Shown one piece after another: positions 52,493 to 63,590 of a stretch of DNA of 64,000 bases (position 1 is the stretch's first letter; each line of letters opens with the position of its first letter). A program made the translations under genes and the position numbers. Source of the DNA: Dichotomocladium elegans (lineage: Eukaryota; Mucoromycota; Mucoromycetes; Mucorales; Lichtheimiaceae); NCBI GenBank assembly GCA_025716815.1, contig JAIXMN010000013.1, forward strand, positions 992,001-1,056,000. Reading direction: 5' to 3'. The notes below the pieces were generated by a model that worked only from the letters and a program-made list of their open reading frames with translations, made no database searches and was not told the origin of the DNA.

Positions 52493-53407
52493 ATGGACAC
52501 CGATAACAGTCTTACCTTCGAGCAACAAGCTCTGATGACGGTAATGCAGTCACTGCAACAACTACTGCAACGACAACAGCAAGTCCCACAGGAAGACGAG
52601 TTCATGCATGGTACTGGACAAGAAGACAATCGGACTCTTTTGCAAGCGCTCCGACCTGTCAAACCTGACACTTTCTCCGGTGAACGTAATTCGCGCAAGG
52701 TCGATGCTTGGTTGTACACTATCGAAAAGTATTGCGAATTGGTGCAAATGCGCCATGATCATCAACGCGTGTTGTTTGCTGTGGCTCTACTTCGAGATGG
52801 TGCTATTACTTGGTGGCGTCAATTAGAGTCCGACACAAATGTGGCGACCCCCCAAACATGGCAACAATTTTGCGATGCATTCCGTACAGAATTCAAGCCC
52901 GAAAATGCCGAACAAATTGCTCGACAAAAGCTTCAAGAGTTACAGCAGCGTGGCTCGGTGTCTTCTTACGTCCGTGCCTTCCGGGATATCATGCTCGAAC
53001 TACCTAATATGGATGTCAAGGATGCTCTGTTTGTTTTCACCAACGGTCTAAAATATCAAGTCAAGCTGCATGTGCTGATCCACAAACCGGATACTCTCCA
53101 CAAGGCGTACGAACTGGCTGAATCATACGAAAGTGCTCAACGAGTGGCCCGCGGTCTACACAATTCTCGTCCTGCTTTTGGTTTTGGCCATCATGGTGCT
53201 ACTCGTAACGCATACACTGCCTCTGAGCCAACACCTATGGAATTGGATGCTCTCTCCCCGGCACAATCAAATCGTTCACGTATTCGCTGTTTCCGTTGCG
53301 GTCGAATGGGTCATTACCGTCGTGAGTGTCGACAACCAAGAAGCAACAACGATGACCAAACACAAGCACAATCATCAAGCCAGGATTTTGGCAACGCACG
53401 TGCGTAA
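52493..53407 (+). CDS. gypsy Gag
   Basis: 304 aa structural protein forming the virus-like particle. It contains the retrotransposon gag core (FSGERNSRKVDAWLYTIEKY, ITWWRQLESDTN, SVSSYVRAFRDIMLELPNMD) and one CCHC knuckle CFRCGRMGHYRREC near residue 265. The C-terminus overlaps the protease frame, which is open from upstream in the -1 frame. Confidence 0.9.
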   Translation: MDTDNSLTFEQQALMTVMQSLQQLLQRQQQVPQEDEFMHGTGQEDNRTLLQALRPVKPDTFSGERNSRKVDAWLYTIEKYCELVQMRHDHQRVLFAVALLRDGAITWWRQLESDTNVATPQTWQQFCDAFRTEFKPENAEQIARQKLQELQQRGSVSSYVRAFRDIMLELPNMDVKDALFVFTNGLKYQVKLHVLIHKPDTLHKAYELAESYESAQRVARGLHNSRPAFGFGHHGATRNAYTASEPTPMELDALSPAQSNRSRIRCFRCGRMGHYRRECRQPRSNNDDQTQAQSSSQDFGNARA

Positions 53408-53517
53408 GCAAGGGGAAACGTACGTGCAGCCATGAACTTCCCCTTAAGAAGAAGCAAAACCAGTCGCTGGAGGATCAGGGGATTGTTCACAAGGGTCCAC
53501 AAGAAAAGGATTCTCCA

Positions 53518-54057
53518 GTGGGGTTGGCCAATGTTATCCACCAAGGCAAGGAAAGTTCTGTAGCGTCTGATACTAATGTTGAGGGCATGCAGGTTACTCC
53601 AAGTGATGGATTGGTGGACGCAGCTGTGGGTGGCCAACGCAGTGATGATGCTGTTCAAAATGCTCACACTGAGGAGAAAGAGCTGCGAGAAGATTGCTGT
53701 CACTTGGAAGAGTTGAACGCTTGCACGGGTGAATCGTTACCATTGTATGGTGGCATGACAAGGAAAAAGCGTATTTTGGCTCTGATCGATACAGGTGCAA
53801 GTGCAAGTTATGTTTCATCAAGGTTTTGCAAGGACTTGGATAAAATTGATATTGTGGCGCGCGATGTTGAAACTGCTGGCGGACACAGACTGAAGATCTC
53901 CAAGAAGGTGGCGTTCCCATTCTCACTATCCGGTTGTGATATGAAGGTCGATGCATATGTGCTAGACACCAAATTTGACGTAATCCTTGGAAGAATTGGC
54001 TGGCAGAATACACACCAAAGGCAGACTGGAAAACTGATGTCTGGAATATCGTCTTGA
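53518..54057 (+). CDS. gypsy aspartic protease region of Pol
   Basis: Retropepsin-type region: [20 protein letters not shown] holds the catalytic [14 protein letters not shown] and [11 protein letters not shown] follow. The frame is open before the ATG at 53518 back to the gag end, so expression by -1 frameshift from gag is likely. It ends at a TGA (54055) because of a one-base change near 54010 (ACACACCAAAGG); in the next frame the protein continues as [19 protein letters not shown] into the RT ORF. So protease and RT were one frame. Confidence 0.85.
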   Translation: MGLANVIHQGKESSVASDTNVEGMQVTPSDGLVDAAVGGQRSDDAVQNAHTEEKELREDCCHLEELNACTGESLPLYGGMTRKKRILALIDTGASASYVSSRFCKDLDKIDIVARDVETAGGHRLKISKKVAFPFSLSGCDMKVDAYVLDTKFDVILGRIGWQNTHQRQTGKLMSGISS

Positions 54058-57000
54058 ATGGCAAGAAGTACAAGCTGGAACCAGAGCGGTACTTGGGCGA
54101 ATCTGGTGTGCGTTACTTGTTGACCCATCGACAAGTTGGTAAAGCCGTGCGCAAGAACAAAGTCGAAGCCGTATACATGTTACATTTGTTGGAGAATGAA
54201 ATCAAGTCCAAGGATATCCCACCTACCTTACAAGCATTGGTGGATGAATACAGCGACGTTTTTCGTGCCGAATTACCTGGATTGCCACCTGAGAGGGAAC
54301 TGGAACATGTGATCGACACTGGAGATGCAAAACCTATATCAAGACCGCCTTTCAAGATGTCTCCTTTGGAATTAGATGAACTACGCCGCCAATTGGATGA
54401 GTTGTTGAAACTTGGCCTGATCAAGCCTAGTGTATCACCTTGGGGAGCCCCAGTACTCTTTGTCAAGAAGAAAGATGGCAGTATGAGAATGTGCATTGAC
54501 TATCGTGCATTGAACAAGGTGACGATTCGGAATCAACATCCACTACCAAGAATCGATGAGTGCCTTGAACGACTACAAGGTGCCTTGTACTTCACCAGTT
54601 TAGATCTCAAGTCGGGATATCACCAAATTCGGATCAAGGATGAAGATGTCCCTAAAACGGCTTTCAACACCCGCTATGGTCAATTCTCATTTTTGGTACT
54701 GCCTTTCGGATTGTGTAATGCTCCGCCTACCTTTCAAAGCCTGATGAATCGAGTACTCGGTGACTATATCGACCGTTTTGCGCTGGTGTATCTCGACGAC
54801 ATATTGATTTTCAGCAAGTCAGAGGAAGAACATGTCAAGCATGTCAAGATGGTACTGGATCGACTACGGGAAGCCAGGCTGTATGCCAATATGTCAAAGT
54901 GCGAGTTTGGTAAGACGGAAGTTGAGTTCTTGGGATTCCGTGTTTCAGCCAAAGGGATCAAACCGGCAGAGGGAAAGCTTAAAGCTATTCAAGATTGGGA
55001 GCCACCTACCAATGTCCAAGAGGTCCGGCAATTTATTGGACTAGCTCAACATTACCGGCGTTTCATCCCATCTTTTGCGAGCATTGCGACACCCCTTACC
55101 GACTTGACCAAAGGCTCTGGACCCAAGAAGAGACCTATCGTATGGACTGACGGATGCCAAGCAAGTTTCGATCTGATCAAGGAAAAGTTGACCACTGCTC
55201 CTGTGCTGCAAGCTCCCGACCCTAGCAAGCCCTATCGTGTCGAATGTGATGCATCAGATGTCGGCGTTGGTGCTGTATTATTACAGCCCGATGACACTGG
55301 CGTATGGCATCCTCTAGCGTACGAATCCCGCAAGTTGTCCCCTCAAGAAAGAAACTATCCGGCACAAGAACGCGAACTGTTGTCTATATTGCATGCATTA
55401 AGGACGTGGCGATGTTTTCTGGAAGGACGTCAATATGGGATCTATACCGATCATAATTCTCTGAAGTACTTGCGGTCCCAAGCCAAAATCACACCAAGAC
55501 TTGCACGCTGGATGAATGAACTGGAACTCTTCGACCCTGAAATCCTGTACAAGCCTGGGAAGGAAAACGGTGTTCCTGATGCCCTTTCAAGAAAAGCATA
55601 CGATGCCCCACCCAATGATACGTCATTAGAACCCCAATTCCTTTATGCAAGCATGAATGTATTACCGGAATCTCATCGTCAAGACTGGCCATTGTATTAT
55701 GTCTCTCGCCCTGCTGATTTGCCCAAGGAAGTAACTGCTTTCCTGGACCAAGAGCAAGAACACTTCGTGGTGCGTGATGGCAAGGTATATCGCAAGATCA
55801 AGCTGAAGACCGGTGACGGTGATCCTCTTATCAAGGAAGTTCGTTATCTACCATTTGCTCTTCGTGCTGATAAAGTCAAGACATTTCACGATGGATTTGG
55901 ACACGCCGGCAAGACCACTGTATTCGACTTGATGCACCTTCGTTATTGGTGGCCTACTATGCGTGCTGACATCCGCGATTGGTTGTCTACCTGTCCTGCC
56001 TGTCAAATGAATAGTAGACGCGATCGTGCTCATCATGATGTCATGCACCCCTTGGATGTCCCTGCGGCTTTCTCAAGATGGCACCTCGACTTCATTGGCG
56101 AACTGCCGAAGACTGTTCGTGGAAACCGGTGGATCCTAGTTGCTGTGGATTACATGACCAACTATCCAATTGCAAGAGCTGTTCCTGTTGCGTCTGGTAA
56201 AGCTGTAGCTGACTTCTTGTACGAAGAGATTGTGATGCGTTTTGGCTGTCCCAAGGAAATCCTCACTGATCGCGGTGCAAACTTTATGAGCAAAGTGTTA
56301 TCCCATTATACAACGCGCATCGGTACTACCCACAAGTTTACATCGGCTTTTCACCCGAGAACCAATGGCAAGTGCGAACGTCTGAATGGTACTCTGAAGT
56401 CCATGTTGCGCAAGTATGTAAATGGCGCCCTTCATCTTTGGGATGATTACTTGGATGCTGCTTTATTTGCTTGCCGTGTCCGAACACATGCCACTACTGG
56501 ATACAGCCCCTTTTACCTTACCTATGGAAGAGACCCAATACTGCCAGGTGACCCCCTTCGCCCATACATCTCGGAAGAAGCTCTCAAGGACCCTCGAGTT
56601 GTGGCAGAATTGACTGCTCAAGAATTGGAAAAGGTGAACCACGCTCGTGCTGCTGCTACGGCAAGAATGCAGGCTGTTGGACAAAAGGACAAGGAACGAT
56701 GGGACAAGGCGTTAAACATTGTTGACTTTGATGTCGGTGACTATGTCAAGCTTACACACGAAGGCCGCTACGGTTTGGAACCCCAGTACAAAGGACCTTA
56801 CGTTGTTACCGCCAAGAATGAAGACTTTGGAACGTACAAGCTGGAGACCTTACAGGGACAACCACTTGCTTCCTGGGTACATGTTGATCGTTTGGCAAAA
56901 GTGAACTTTGACACGGAGCCGGCAACTCCATGGTTTGACCCTACAACTGCTCGTGCCGAATGGCGTTCCAAGATGGGTCTACCACCTGACAATGACGAAG

Positions 57001-57221
57001 TCGACAAGCTTGTTACTAACACCGTTGACGAAGACCATTTGACTGACCGGTCTGCAAGTTTTGGTCACCACGATTCCGCCATTGTTCAGAGACGAACAAG
57101 TGTTTCGGGAGGGAGTAATGTCGTGGACGAACGGAGTTTTGGCTCCAGGACTGCCAAATCAAGGCAAAGATTCAAGCCCAGGAATCCCGGTCGACCCAAG
57201 CTCTCAATTCGAAGCACGTGA
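54054..57221 (+). CDS. gypsy Pol: reverse transcriptase, RNase H, integrase
   Basis: 1055 aa from the ATG at 54054. [62 protein letters not shown] and [13 protein letters not shown] with the YxDD box. RNase [21 protein letters not shown] and [13 protein letters not shown]. Integrase: zinc finger [11 protein letters not shown]...[31 protein letters not shown] and [14 protein letters not shown], the D-D-E residues all present. The C-terminus [20 protein letters not shown] resembles the end of the FtsJ-like ORFs of the composite element. The frame runs about 100 bases into the 3' LTR before stopping. No chromodomain. Confidence 0.93.
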   Translation: MNGKKYKLEPERYLGESGVRYLLTHRQVGKAVRKNKVEAVYMLHLLENEIKSKDIPPTLQALVDEYSDVFRAELPGLPPERELEHVIDTGDAKPISRPPFKMSPLELDELRRQLDELLKLGLIKPSVSPWGAPVLFVKKKDGSMRMCIDYRALNKVTIRNQHPLPRIDECLERLQGALYFTSLDLKSGYHQIRIKDEDVPKTAFNTRYGQFSFLVLPFGLCNAPPTFQSLMNRVLGDYIDRFALVYLDDILIFSKSEEEHVKHVKMVLDRLREARLYANMSKCEFGKTEVEFLGFRVSAKGIKPAEGKLKAIQDWEPPTNVQEVRQFIGLAQHYRRFIPSFASIATPLTDLTKGSGPKKRPIVWTDGCQASFDLIKEKLTTAPVLQAPDPSKPYRVECDASDVGVGAVLLQPDDTGVWHPLAYESRKLSPQERNYPAQERELLSILHALRTWRCFLEGRQYGIYTDHNSLKYLRSQAKITPRLARWMNELELFDPEILYKPGKENGVPDALSRKAYDAPPNDTSLEPQFLYASMNVLPESHRQDWPLYYVSRPADLPKEVTAFLDQEQEHFVVRDGKVYRKIKLKTGDGDPLIKEVRYLPFALRADKVKTFHDGFGHAGKTTVFDLMHLRYWWPTMRADIRDWLSTCPACQMNSRRDRAHHDVMHPLDVPAAFSRWHLDFIGELPKTVRGNRWILVAVDYMTNYPIARAVPVASGKAVADFLYEEIVMRFGCPKEILTDRGANFMSKVLSHYTTRIGTTHKFTSAFHPRTNGKCERLNGTLKSMLRKYVNGALHLWDDYLDAALFACRVRTHATTGYSPFYLTYGRDPILPGDPLRPYISEEALKDPRVVAELTAQELEKVNHARAAATARMQAVGQKDKERWDKALNIVDFDVGDYVKLTHEGRYGLEPQYKGPYVVTAKNEDFGTYKLETLQGQPLASWVHVDRLAKVNFDTEPATPWFDPTTARAEWRSKMGLPPDNDEVDKLVTNTVDEDHLTDRSASFGHHDSAIVQRRTSVSGGSNVVDERSFGSRTAKSRQRFKPRNPGRPKLSIRST

Positions 57222-57612
57222 TCCCAGACATCCCTCTTGTCACGTGCCTTTCGGAAGCTAAAATGCCATGGCGCTTCCTGGCATCTTCTGGAACTTGCTC
57301 CACGATCACTTCCCCACCACACCAGTCATGTCACGTCGACTCTTCTAGAAAAAGGATGTCTCTAGAATCATCAGTAGCTTTTGCTAGTATCTTCTTTAGA
57401 CATTAGTATAAATATCAGCTGTATCCTTTACTACAATAAAGGACAGTCAATCTATCTACTCTTATTCTTATATTCCGCTTCCTCCTGAAATCAAGGCTTC
57501 CTCGGCGCATATCCTCTTGTTTACTGCTAGTTTGAGTACTCTTTGGGCTGGATAAAGATATTATTACAAAAGCGGAAAGAGACAAGACAACTAGGAAACA
57601 AGAAAACCGACA
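57119..57612 (+). repeat. gypsy 3' LTR, 494 bp
   Basis: Copy of 51898-52391, preceded by the purine-rich CGGGAGGGAGTAA. Confidence 0.92.
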
Positions 57613-57785
57613 TTTGGTTTATGGATGCATCCAAAGAAGGACGTAGCCATCCCAAAATAAATGATAGTTTTAAGCCCAGAAATCCAGGCCAATAGGAAAA
57701 CCTTCGACCTGAAACCAAAACCTTGGATACTGTGTTAAGATTCTAGATGTCAGCTGCATATCGAGCACCTTATACACCATGCATA

Positions 57786-57838
57786 CAGGATTTTCAAGAA
57801 GAATTTTGCCACAAATTTTAGTTGTTCATGTCGCATAG
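57786..57838 (+). repeat. 5' fragment of the 317 bp MITE
   Basis: Begins CAGGATTTTCAAGAAGAA after TA and runs to TTGTTCA, like the MITE in the composite's spacer, then is cut by an LTR at 57839. It shows the MITE is a separate repeat family in this genome. Confidence 0.65.
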
Positions 57839-58003
57839 GTGATTACAGATTGAAGGATCCATGACGCCGCGTTATAACCAGATCCATTTCCACAGTCTTT
57901 TTCCCTCTATTTTTCTCCCACTGGGTTTTTATGAGGTTTTACCAACGTGAGGATGGTCTGAAAGGAACAAGGACATATAATGTATGATAGAGGTCACCGA
58001 TAC
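57839..58003 (+). repeat. LTR fragment, family TGTCGCATAGGTGATT
   Basis: Near-identical to 27713-27890 as far as GAGGTCACCGATAC, then truncated by another LTR at 58004. Confidence 0.6.
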
Positions 58004-58330
58004 TGTCATGACCCAAAATGGGATTATTCGAGAGCGTTCACCCCTTACCCTGGGTACCCCTTTCACGAATGCATTTATTGTCCTGGTTGCATTAATTTTG
58101 GTCGATTGCATTTATTACTCCGTCTACATTTATTAATTCTTCAAGTCATTGCAATGAACCTCAGTATATCCCATACGCCTCTCCCATAAGATCTAGTATA
58201 AATACTCTCGTATTTGTTATAATAAAATATCATCAGATTATCCTTCGTCATATATCATCCCTGGTCATCAGTTCTCTGTCTATCTGGTCTATCGATCCAT
58301 ACCTATCCTTTGTCCTGCCTCTTGCACTGC
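58004..58330 (+). repeat. probable LTR beginning TGTCATGACCC
   Basis: Contains CTAGTATAAATACTC near 58193 and ATAATAAAATATC near 58219, the TATA and poly(A) order of an LTR. The right end is uncertain. Confidence 0.4.
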
Positions 58331-59451
58331 GCCCAGAGTGAGGAATACCCCACCCAAAAAGTGGGTTATTCTTGGGTGGATTCTTGAGAATACATCAGAG
58401 AATAACACTGTGTTATTCTTCAGCCTGAAAATGAGTTCCGTAAGAATCCACTGGTGGATTCCTCAAAACTAGTCCATAAACGGACAGGCCGGTTTTCCCA
58501 TTGAACATGACCCCCCAAGTTTTATTCTGTCCATATATGGTTGTTTTGGTTATTTATAAAATCTGTGCCATATTCCCAACCTTCCATGATGGGATTATAG
58601 TTCAAAAAAGCTATCCGTTTTTTCTTTTACGATGGTATCACAATGGAACTGAATGGAAGGGTTTTTTTTTCAATAAAGGAGTAGACGTAGTTTCGTTTTG
58701 GATCATAGGATTATGGGATAGTATTTTGTATTTTTTATTATTTTGACTGGCAAAAGCAATAGCGACATTTTACATGGAGCATGGCATTGAAGTAAGAAGA
58801 TAATGTGGAAAAGCTATTTAGGCCGCGCTCTACTATTACCACCACCGAGGGATTCTGATCATTACGAAATGGGGATATTGAATGGCAGTAATGGAGATTG
58901 AACAAGTAAATGGAGCAAGTCGTTTTTATTCATTAGCCTACGAACCTCTGTAGCTTTGATTAATTTGAGTGAAGTATGAGCGAATGCAGAACTAACCTTT
59001 TACCGTAGAAGTGAAGGTGGTAATTCTATTCGAAAAGAAGAGATATCAATATAAAGAGAAGGCATACCGAAAATGTTCGCAAACATACCTCAAAGAACTA
59101 TGAAAGCGATTCTGTCAAATCCAAAACTACCAGAAAGAAGATGAATGTCAAAAAGGCCTTCGTCACTAGCCCGATATCAACAAATGAAATACTTTGCTTA
59201 CTTGTACTGAAGAATAGACCATGATCGTGAGGGAGGTATTGAATTCGAAAGAGAAAGGAAACATCAGAATTGCGCCCGATTCCTATTTAATACCTGAGAA
59301 AACATTTACTAAAAATGGGAGCCGTGTCATCCCTGATACCCTGTCAAGAGTACAGCCTGCGTTTTCATCCTTGTTCCCATTTACAACGCGAGTATTCAAA
59401 GTAATAATAAAGAAAGATCCATAAACAAGATCAATACTTATCTTTCCATAG
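58331..59451. other. intergenic region with short inverted repeats, no gene recognised
   Basis: 58340-58470 has several short inverted repeats (GAGGAAT near both ends; CCCACCC/GTGGG) and may be a MITE. The rest is AT-rich with scattered short frames lacking motifs. Confidence 0.35.
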
Positions 59452-60502
59452 ATGTCCTTCCATAGCAGTGCCTCCAACGACTCCACAGCTGAAGAACGCG
59501 AGCAACATGCTCGCAATCTGGAAATAGCGAACCTGCGTGCCACTATTCGTCGACTTGAAAATCGACTTGAAGATGAGTGTGTCAGCTTCCAAGCTGAAAA
59601 AATGGCGCTTCGGCAGCAGCTTGGCGGTCTTGCAGCTCTCGTTGCAGCAAACCAGCAACAATCTCTGGTGGCTGTTCCACCTGCGGGTCCCCCTGCAGAC
59701 TTGGTGCAAAAGGCACTGGTATGTAACTTTACGAGTGTATTCGTAGCTTCTCCATTCCATAGTAACCTCTAGAGGAAACATCCAGAGAAACATTAGCCGT
59801 TGCCATGACGCGTATGCTGCAGGCGACGGTTACAAGTATGGTGAAGACTTCCGGTCGCGCCATAACAATGGTGTGACCACGGCGATTGCTGCATTTTGCC
59901 GCAATTCCGTGGACGGCCAAGTACTGGACGAGAAGGTCTTGCGCGCCAAGATACACCAGTACTTCAAAGGCCAGAAGCGCGAGCACAAGCGTCGGCAGCG
60001 AGGGGAGGAAGGGATCGCCGAGGAGGGACGCCTGAAAGTCCAGAAAAAGCGCAGCAAGCGGGTGTGGAGCGTAAGTTCATATTACGCTATCTTAAATTAC
60101 GATGAATCACTTACATTGAATTAACAATAGAAACTTAGAGCTCGCAAGATTGCTCGCGCCCAAAATGCTGCTACTTTGGAGGCAGAGTTCTCCAATGGAG
60201 AGCGCCTCCTGCGCAAAGAATGCATGTCGCCGGAGATTTCCGACACAGAGTCGGGCGTCACTTACGTCCTAAAGCCTGGATTCCGAAATGAGAACGTAAG
60301 ACCTTTTTATAAGGATTCAATGCTGTACTAACCGTTATTCGCCTTGATGTAGGTGGCACAATATTTTGACACGTTAGATAGGCTGGCAGAGGCCAGCAAG
60401 AAGATCAAGGGGAAGAAAATGTTTAAGAGGGAGGTGGTCGTCGATGATGGTGCTGAATTGCCAAACGAAATTAGGAGCGAGCTGCCCGAATGGGCTCAAT
60501 AA
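59452..60502 (+). CDS. hypothetical basic protein, probably transposon-associated
   Basis: About four exons: 59452-59718, one beginning near 59775 and ending about 60069, 60131-60296 and 60353-60502 (second exon start unsure). The N-terminus is a coiled coil (ANLRATIRRLENRLEDE), then AIAAFCRNSVDGQVLDEKVL, a strongly basic stretch KGQKREHKRRQRGEEG, KKRSKRVWS, and the motif LLRKECMSPEISDTESG followed by YVLKPGFRNENVAQYFDTLD. I recall proteins with an MSPExSD-type motif near Tnp2-like transposases in Mucoromycota, so an accessory transposon protein is possible. It converges with the Tnp2 gene, 3' ends 80 bases apart. No function assigned. Confidence 0.55.
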
Positions 60503-60582
60503 AATTCTTTTATTATTTTTTTTCGTGCGCTCTATTTCTTTTACCGCCATTTCTCTCTTGCTCTCTACATCTCTTATTGACA

Positions 60583-63500
60583 CTATGCAGCAATTCTTCG
60601 CGTTAACGGGATTACAACGATCTTTGCGGTGGTGGGATTGCTTTGAGATCCATAGGTGACGACAGCAGCTTGCGAGAAAATTCGGTGGATAGGCAGGAAG
60701 CACTGGCAGTCATCAGCCATGAAACTGTTTCGCCATTCCTCTAAACCTTGGTCAATGAATCGCTGTGTTGATGCCTCTGTGCGGTACCAACGAACATAGG
60801 CAAAGTAATGCTTAACAGGAATGCGGTTGATGACAATAACATGGCTGAAATAGAACTGTACTTGTCCCGTCCAGGCGATAGCGCGGTCGTTCTGAACAAA
60901 TAGAGCCTGTATGTGAGATCCACGAATGGAACGGGCTGTTGCTGATCTGTATGTCTGTCCAAAGATTTCGATCGTCCGAAACTTCTCAACTTCGCTTTGA
61001 CAGTAAATTCGGCCTGCCTGTCGCGCGTTGATGCTGACGACGCCTTCGTAATGGTTTTGGTAATGCTGCACCAACAAATCATGTAGCGCTTCGCTCAAGT
61101 GGGATTTCCGGCCATCGCGCATGGAGGCAAAGGTGTCTGGTGGTATTGGTTCGCTTCCCGAAATATTAGCGTCGACATTGCACGAAAAATCCATGAATTC
61201 AAGTGGATCGAAGTTTGGAGTGTTCGTTTCGGTACAAACTAGACGTCGCTGGCCAGCAATACGCAGCAAGATACTGAGCTCCAAGCCACGTCCCATCAAC
61301 CGACTACTAACTTCGTTATGGACAAAGTCGAGGGCACCGGTCTTCTCAATGAAGCGCTTCATGAACGTCAGTTCAAAGGAGTCCTTTTGGTTGGTTTCAA
61401 CATTCTTCATATATCCGTTATACCGCTCAAAACTGAATAGCCAAAAGGCGTAGATGGGGCCAAAATCTTGGATGGTGCGGGCCAGATGCAAATGCAAATG
61501 CATATTTGGTGTTACGCTTTCAGCACCGTAAAGCTGGCAGCAACCTCGAACAAAGTCGACCAGCAAATTGTGGGCTTCATCGATGTCAGAGTATGCGATA
61601 ACGGTCTTGGCGAGCAGCCGGCAGGCGGAGACAAACAGCATCCAGTGCTGGAAATAGCGAGCAGCAAGGACACCTTTTAAAACAAAGGGAGAGTAGACCA
61701 GACACCATGCCTTCCAATCGTCTGCGGTCATAAACCCGAATTTTCGCTCTATTTTGCGGTTCAGGGACGGAATTCCAGGCGGCAGCACAACTCCATCTGC
61801 AAGCTTCTGCATTTCGACACCGTCTGCGTCAGTGAGTAGCCCATGATTTCGCCATAGTCGCACCATTCGTTCAGCAGTTCCGAGAAAGAGGTTGTGCATT
61901 GGGTCAATAATGGAATCTCGAACAGGATCGAAATAATGGAGCCGATGAATCTGTGACCAGCGCGTGCCAGTAGCACGCTCAACGCGAATGCGACCCGCTG
62001 GCGTTGTCTGGGCTAACCACTCCTCCGCATTACGTGCATTAGCCGCCTTTGTTCTTAAATCGCCAATAGTATGTCCAGAGTAGTCAAGATTCGAAGTGCC
62101 CGTGAAAACGACAAACTCGCGAGTGCACTTGTTGCATGCTCTGGTACTGTTGTGCGATGTGAATCCCCCGACTTTGCGACTAGCTGGAATGTCGCACGCA
62201 ATGTTAAACAATGCTGCGCGTATGGTTGTTCCGCTTGGAATTTCAAAGGTAGGAATTCGGATTCCATTGTAGAGTTCAAGTAAGTCATCTACAAGTGGCT
62301 GCAAATAATGGTTCATTTCGTAGGTACTCGGCTCTTTTGGCCCAGGCATGACACCAGCAAGGATCACATTCTCAGTTTTATATCGCTCTGCGCGAGGCAA
62401 GTTGTTGACGATAAGGTAGATTGCACCGCATGAATACCCACTATCAAAAGGGGCAAACCAGTCGACGTTTAATGTAAGCATCAACGAGCGAGGAGTTTCG
62501 ACAAAAGGAAGTCCATTGTCTGGATTGTGAAGAGAACGCCATCGTACGCCGTCATAAACATCGCTGAACACTCCTGGCCGGTATTGACGATGCTCCCACT
62601 CTGTTATCTTCTGCTCAAAGCCTTCTCGTTTGAAAAGCCGTGCCAAGCTTTGACGAAGTGGATAGTAGGCATACTGCTTGATCGGTATCCGATTATATGG
62701 ATTGCTCAACGTCGACTTCAATAGTGTGGTGCCGCAAAGATCGCCATTCATGCGCCGACTTTCATTTATGCATGTTTGGGGGCCAGGCAACGGGTAAATG
62801 GCATGGCATTTGGAGCACGCACTGTACATTTGGAGATCATTTGTGAGACGATCAAAGCCAATCCATTTTCGCAAGCTTGTGATTGTTTCTGGAACCAAGA
62901 GGAAGGGATTATCGGTAAAGGCTTGAACCAGTGCGACAGCAAAGGTGATAAGGATGGCTGCTACTCTCTCAGACGTGTGATGTAACTGGAACAGCACGAG
63001 GAAGACAAACGCGAACAACAGAGGGTGAGGAATATGATCAAGGATGCTGGCATGGGTGGTCGGGCGCTGGTCTAATGATAATATCGTTAATATAACCCCT
63101 TTTTTTCCTTCTTTTCTTTTACAAACCCTCTTCATCGTCAACAATGCGGTCAAACTCAATGTCAACGGCCTCATTTAAATCGTCATCTTCGGCAATGTCA
63201 TGTTCAATGTCGAAACTTTCAACCGGCAGTTCTCCTGTTGTAAAAAAATCAGTATTTGTTTCTGCTCGTGACCACTGGCGTTAACATACCGTTGTCAAGT
63301 TCTGACAGATATTGCCTGGCGTCAGTCTCACTATTGACATCGCCGTCAAGTTGCATGGATGTATCACCATCTATTTTCGGCATATCAGTTTGGCTGCTTT
63401 TAGTACCACACGCACCATTCATTATCTTACCGCCACCGTGACTTGAAGCAACGATAGCAGCTGTAGCCGCTCGCGCACTAGCCTGAATATGTTCATTATA

Positions 63501-63590
63501 TGTTCGCTCCGTCACATACGCGTATCCCATCTCAGGATTTCGGTGCACGCATAGTGAGCAAACACAAATATGGGTTCTGTTGTTGGTCAT
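60583..63590 (-). CDS. Tnp2-family (CACTA/Plavaka-like) transposase
   Basis: Three exons (63590 to about 63288, about 63235-63120, about 63068-60583) encode about 970 aa. Exon 1 has a CX2C...H zinc-binding pattern (ICVCSLCVHRNPEMG). The second exon is acidic. The third carries YSACSKCHAIYPLP, then LTLNVDWFAPFDSG, NVILAGVMPGPKEPS, the zinc-type RACNKCTREF, SIIDPMHNLFLGTAERMVRL and HLHLHLARTIQDFGPIYAFW, the diagnostic blocks of Tnp2 proteins (RNase H-like DDE fold with an unusual spacing). The last exon is open over 820 codons, so the copy may be functional. I did not find matching terminal inverted repeats; the right one may lie past the window. Confidence 0.75.

Larger units (their letters stand above)
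51898..57612 (+). mobile_element. Ty3/gypsy LTR retrotransposon inserted 11 bp upstream of tRNA-Ser
   Basis: 5715 bp with 494 bp LTRs (51898-52391 and 57119-57612) that look identical by eye. Target duplication TTTG (51894-51897 and 57613-57616), or ATTTG if the last LTR base is counted. Order: LTR, TGGTAGCTGATGA primer site, gag, protease, RT-RNase H-integrase, purine tract CGGGAGGGAGTAA, LTR. No chromodomain. A one-base shift separates protease from RT, so this copy may be defective. Confidence 0.92.

Noticed and set aside
58501..58746. 81 aa hydrophobic open frame in AT-rich DNA
   Set aside because: Composition alone explains the hydrophobic residues; no motif and no splice context.
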